Shown in pieces: positions 62,465 through 64,000 of a DNA stretch of 64,000 bases. Source of the DNA: Tautonia rosea (lineage in GTDB: Bacteria; Planctomycetota; Planctomycetia; Isosphaerales; Isosphaeraceae). Location of the stretch: positions 124,001 through 188,000 of the forward strand of contig NZ_JABBYO010000010.1 in the NCBI RefSeq assembly GCF_012958305.1, written 5' to 3'. Numbering within the stretch: the first letter of the stretch is position 1; each line of letters starts with the position of its first letter. The notes beneath the pieces were generated by a model. The model saw only the letters and a list, made by a program, of their open reading frames with translations, ran no database searches and was not told the DNA's origin. Position numbers and translations under genes: made by a program.

Positions 62465-64000
62465 ATGAGTCGACAGGGTCGTCGAGCAGTGCGGGCGTTG
62501 CTTCGTCGTCGGAGGGTGCGGGGGCATCGGTTGGTCGTCGAGCCGATGGAGCGTCGGGAGTTACTGGCGACGATCCAGGTGACCACCCTGACCGATGCGC
62601 TTGCCCCGATCCCCGGGCAGGTCAGCTTGCGCTCGGCCATCGAGGCGATCAATGCCGGGGGCACCATCAACCCCGACATTCTTGCCAATACCACCGGCAC
62701 CTTTGGCGATAACGACCGAATCGTCTTCAATGGCCTGAGCGGGTCGATCACCCTGGTCGGCAGCTTGCCCGACCTGTCGGTGCCAGTCGTCCTCGACGGC
62801 ACTTCGGGGGCCGGGTTCTCGGACCGTCCGGTTCTGACGATCGACGGCGACCGCGTGGCCAATCGCACGATTCGGATCACGGGGCCGAACGTGACGATCC
62901 AGTCCCTGGCGATCGTCGGCAGCCGAGGAGCCGGGGTCGAGATCACCGGCCTGGCCGCGACCGGGGCGATTCTGCAAGGCAATCACATCGGCGTTGATGC
63001 GGCCGGGACGACCTCCGATCCGAACCTCGGCGGCGGTGTGGTCGTGACCAACGGCGCGAGCAACGCCCGAATCGGCGGAGCGCTGGCGGCTCCTTTCGTG
63101 CTCGGGACCGTCGGCAACGTGATCGCCGGCAACGACACCGATAACGTCCTGCTCAACGAGGTCCAGAACGTCCTCGTGCAGGGGAATTTCATCGGGACCG
63201 ACCGCACCGGAACGGTCGCCTTGCGTGACGGGATCATGGGGGTCGATGGCCACGGTGTCCAGATCGTCGCCGGATCGGGCCACACCGTTGGCGGCCTGAC
63301 GGCGAACCTGGGCAACCTGATCTCCGGGAACGGCATCAACGGCGTTGAGGTCCGCTCGGGCAATGCGAACCGGATTGCCGCGAACCGCATCGGCACGGCG
63401 GTCGATGGTGTCAGCCCGCTCCGCAACGAGTTCCTCGGCATTCGCCTTCACCAGGCGTCGACCAACAATACGATTGGAGGCGCCAACGCGACCCCCTTCG
63501 TTCTCTCGGCCGGGAACCTCGTCGCTCACAACGGTGGCGACGGCATTCGCATCCAGGGGCCAGGAACCACAGGAAACCTCGTGGCCGGCAACTTCGTCGG
63601 TGTCGATGTGACGGGAACGATCGCCCGAGAGAACCTCGACACCGGCATCGAGATCAACAACGCCACTCTCAACACCATCGGCGGTACCGGCGTCGGGATG
63701 GGCAACCTCATCTCCGGCAACCGGGGCGACGGCATCTTGCTCGCCAACGCCGGCGCGGCGAATAACCTGATCCAGGGGAACCGGATCGGCACCAACGCCT
63801 CGGGCACGTCGGCCTTGCCGAACCAGGAAGACGGCATTGAGATCAACGGCGGCCTCAATAACACCATCGGTGGCGCAGCGGCCGGGGCTGGCAACTTAAT
63901 CTCCGGCAACGGCAGCGACGGCATCGAACTGGAACGAACCTCCTCCGGAAACGTGGTTCAGGGGAACCTGATCGGCACCAATTTCGACGGCTCGGCCGCC
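62465..64000 (+). CDS. right-handed beta-helix surface protein, 3' end outside the window
   Basis: Open for 512 codons to the right edge. A basic N-terminus (RRAVRALLRRRRVRGHR) leads into VEPMERRELLA (residues 25-35), the planctomycete LEPR-XLL-type signature of large exported proteins. The rest is a parallel beta-helix with modules of about 63-67 residues: NVIAGN at 218, NLISGN at 284, NLVAHN at 351, NLISGN at 414 and 477, each followed by IGTN/IGTD-x-x-G and NTIGG-type turns. Such proteins act as polysaccharide-binding, lyase or adhesion surface proteins; no catalytic residues are recognisable. The ATG at 62465 has GAGG upstream. Confidence 0.88.
   Translation, partial: MSRQGRRAVRALLRRRRVRGHRLVVEPMERRELLATIQVTTLTDALAPIPGQVSLRSAIEAINAGGTINPDILANTTGTFGDNDRIVFNGLSGSITLVGSLPDLSVPVVLDGTSGAGFSDRPVLTIDGDRVANRTIRITGPNVTIQSLAIVGSRGAGVEITGLAATGAILQGNHIGVDAAGTTSDPNLGGGVVVTNGASNARIGGALAAPFVLGTVGNVIAGNDTDNVLLNEVQNVLVQGNFIGTDRTGTVALRDGIMGVDGHGVQIVAGSGHTVGGLTANLGNLISGNGINGVEVRSGNANRIAANRIGTAVDGVSPLRNEFLGIRLHQASTNNTIGGANATPFVLSAGNLVAHNGGDGIRIQGPGTTGNLVAGNFVGVDVTGTIARENLDTGIEINNATLNTIGGTGVGMGNLISGNRGDGILLANAGAANNLIQGNRIGTNASGTSALPNQEDGIEINGGLNNTIGGAAAGAGNLISGNGSDGIELERTSSGNVVQGNLIGTNFDGSAA

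Overview
The window (about 65% GC) looks like a chromosome segment of a planctomycete, most likely from the Isosphaeraceae. The evidence is: two DUF1559 proteins with a type IV pilin-like N-terminus; an extracellular beta-helix protein with the planctomycete N-terminal signature MERRELLA; scattered Uma2 and DUF4058 genes; the hopanoid enzyme HpnH; a large sigma-70 factor with extra N-terminal helix-turn-helix segments; and many lipoproteins with no recognised family.

Layout. 0-9 kb: end of a DUF6065-like gene, a zinc-ribbon/coiled-coil protein, RNA 3'-phosphate cyclase (rtcA), two lipoproteins (one made of HEAT repeats) and two DUF1559 proteins. 9-18.8 kb: a LarA-type racemase, asparagine synthase, DUF4058, hpnH, DUF202, a glycosyltransferase, a double HMA-like protein and Uma2. 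18.9-20.5 kb: an AT-richer two-gene cassette (about 321-aa soluble protein plus four-helix membrane protein, start and stop overlapping), which is the best candidate here for an undescribed or horizontally acquired system. 20.6-37.5 kb: one long minus-strand information-processing block, in transcription order tRNA-Thr(UGU), tRNA-Tyr(GUA), tRNA-Gly(UCC), tRNA-Thr(GGU), tuf, tRNA-Trp(CCA), secE, nusG, rplK, rplA, rplJ, rplL, rpoB, a frameshifted sulfotransferase, rpoC. The order is ancestral, but rpoB and rpoC are separated by about 1.5 kb. 37.8-48.5 kb: the sigma factor, two related secreted proteins, psuG, an FHA/zinc-ribbon/Ser-Thr kinase, and a pair encoding a SCO1/SenC protein and an SBP56-family (methanethiol oxidase-like) enzyme. 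48.6-54.5 kb: galK, Uma2, a phosphofructokinase, metK with a strong terminator, and a DUF1579 protein. 54.7-64 kb: a translationally coupled pair of unknowns, a divergent Nramp-like transporter, a small lipoprotein, a YraN-like nuclease-fold protein, a beta-propeller/phosphoesterase fusion, a frameshifted DUF4058 gene and the start of a beta-helix surface protein that runs off the window.

The core block supplies elongation factor, secretion, ribosomal stalk and RNA polymerase functions and is probably read from a promoter upstream of the first tRNA, with internal hairpins and a possible separate rpoC promoter. Metabolic genes (galK, pfkA, metK, psuG, asnB, larA) stand mostly alone, as is common in planctomycetes. 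Two genes carry single-base frameshifts next to C/G runs; these are either real decay or sequence errors.
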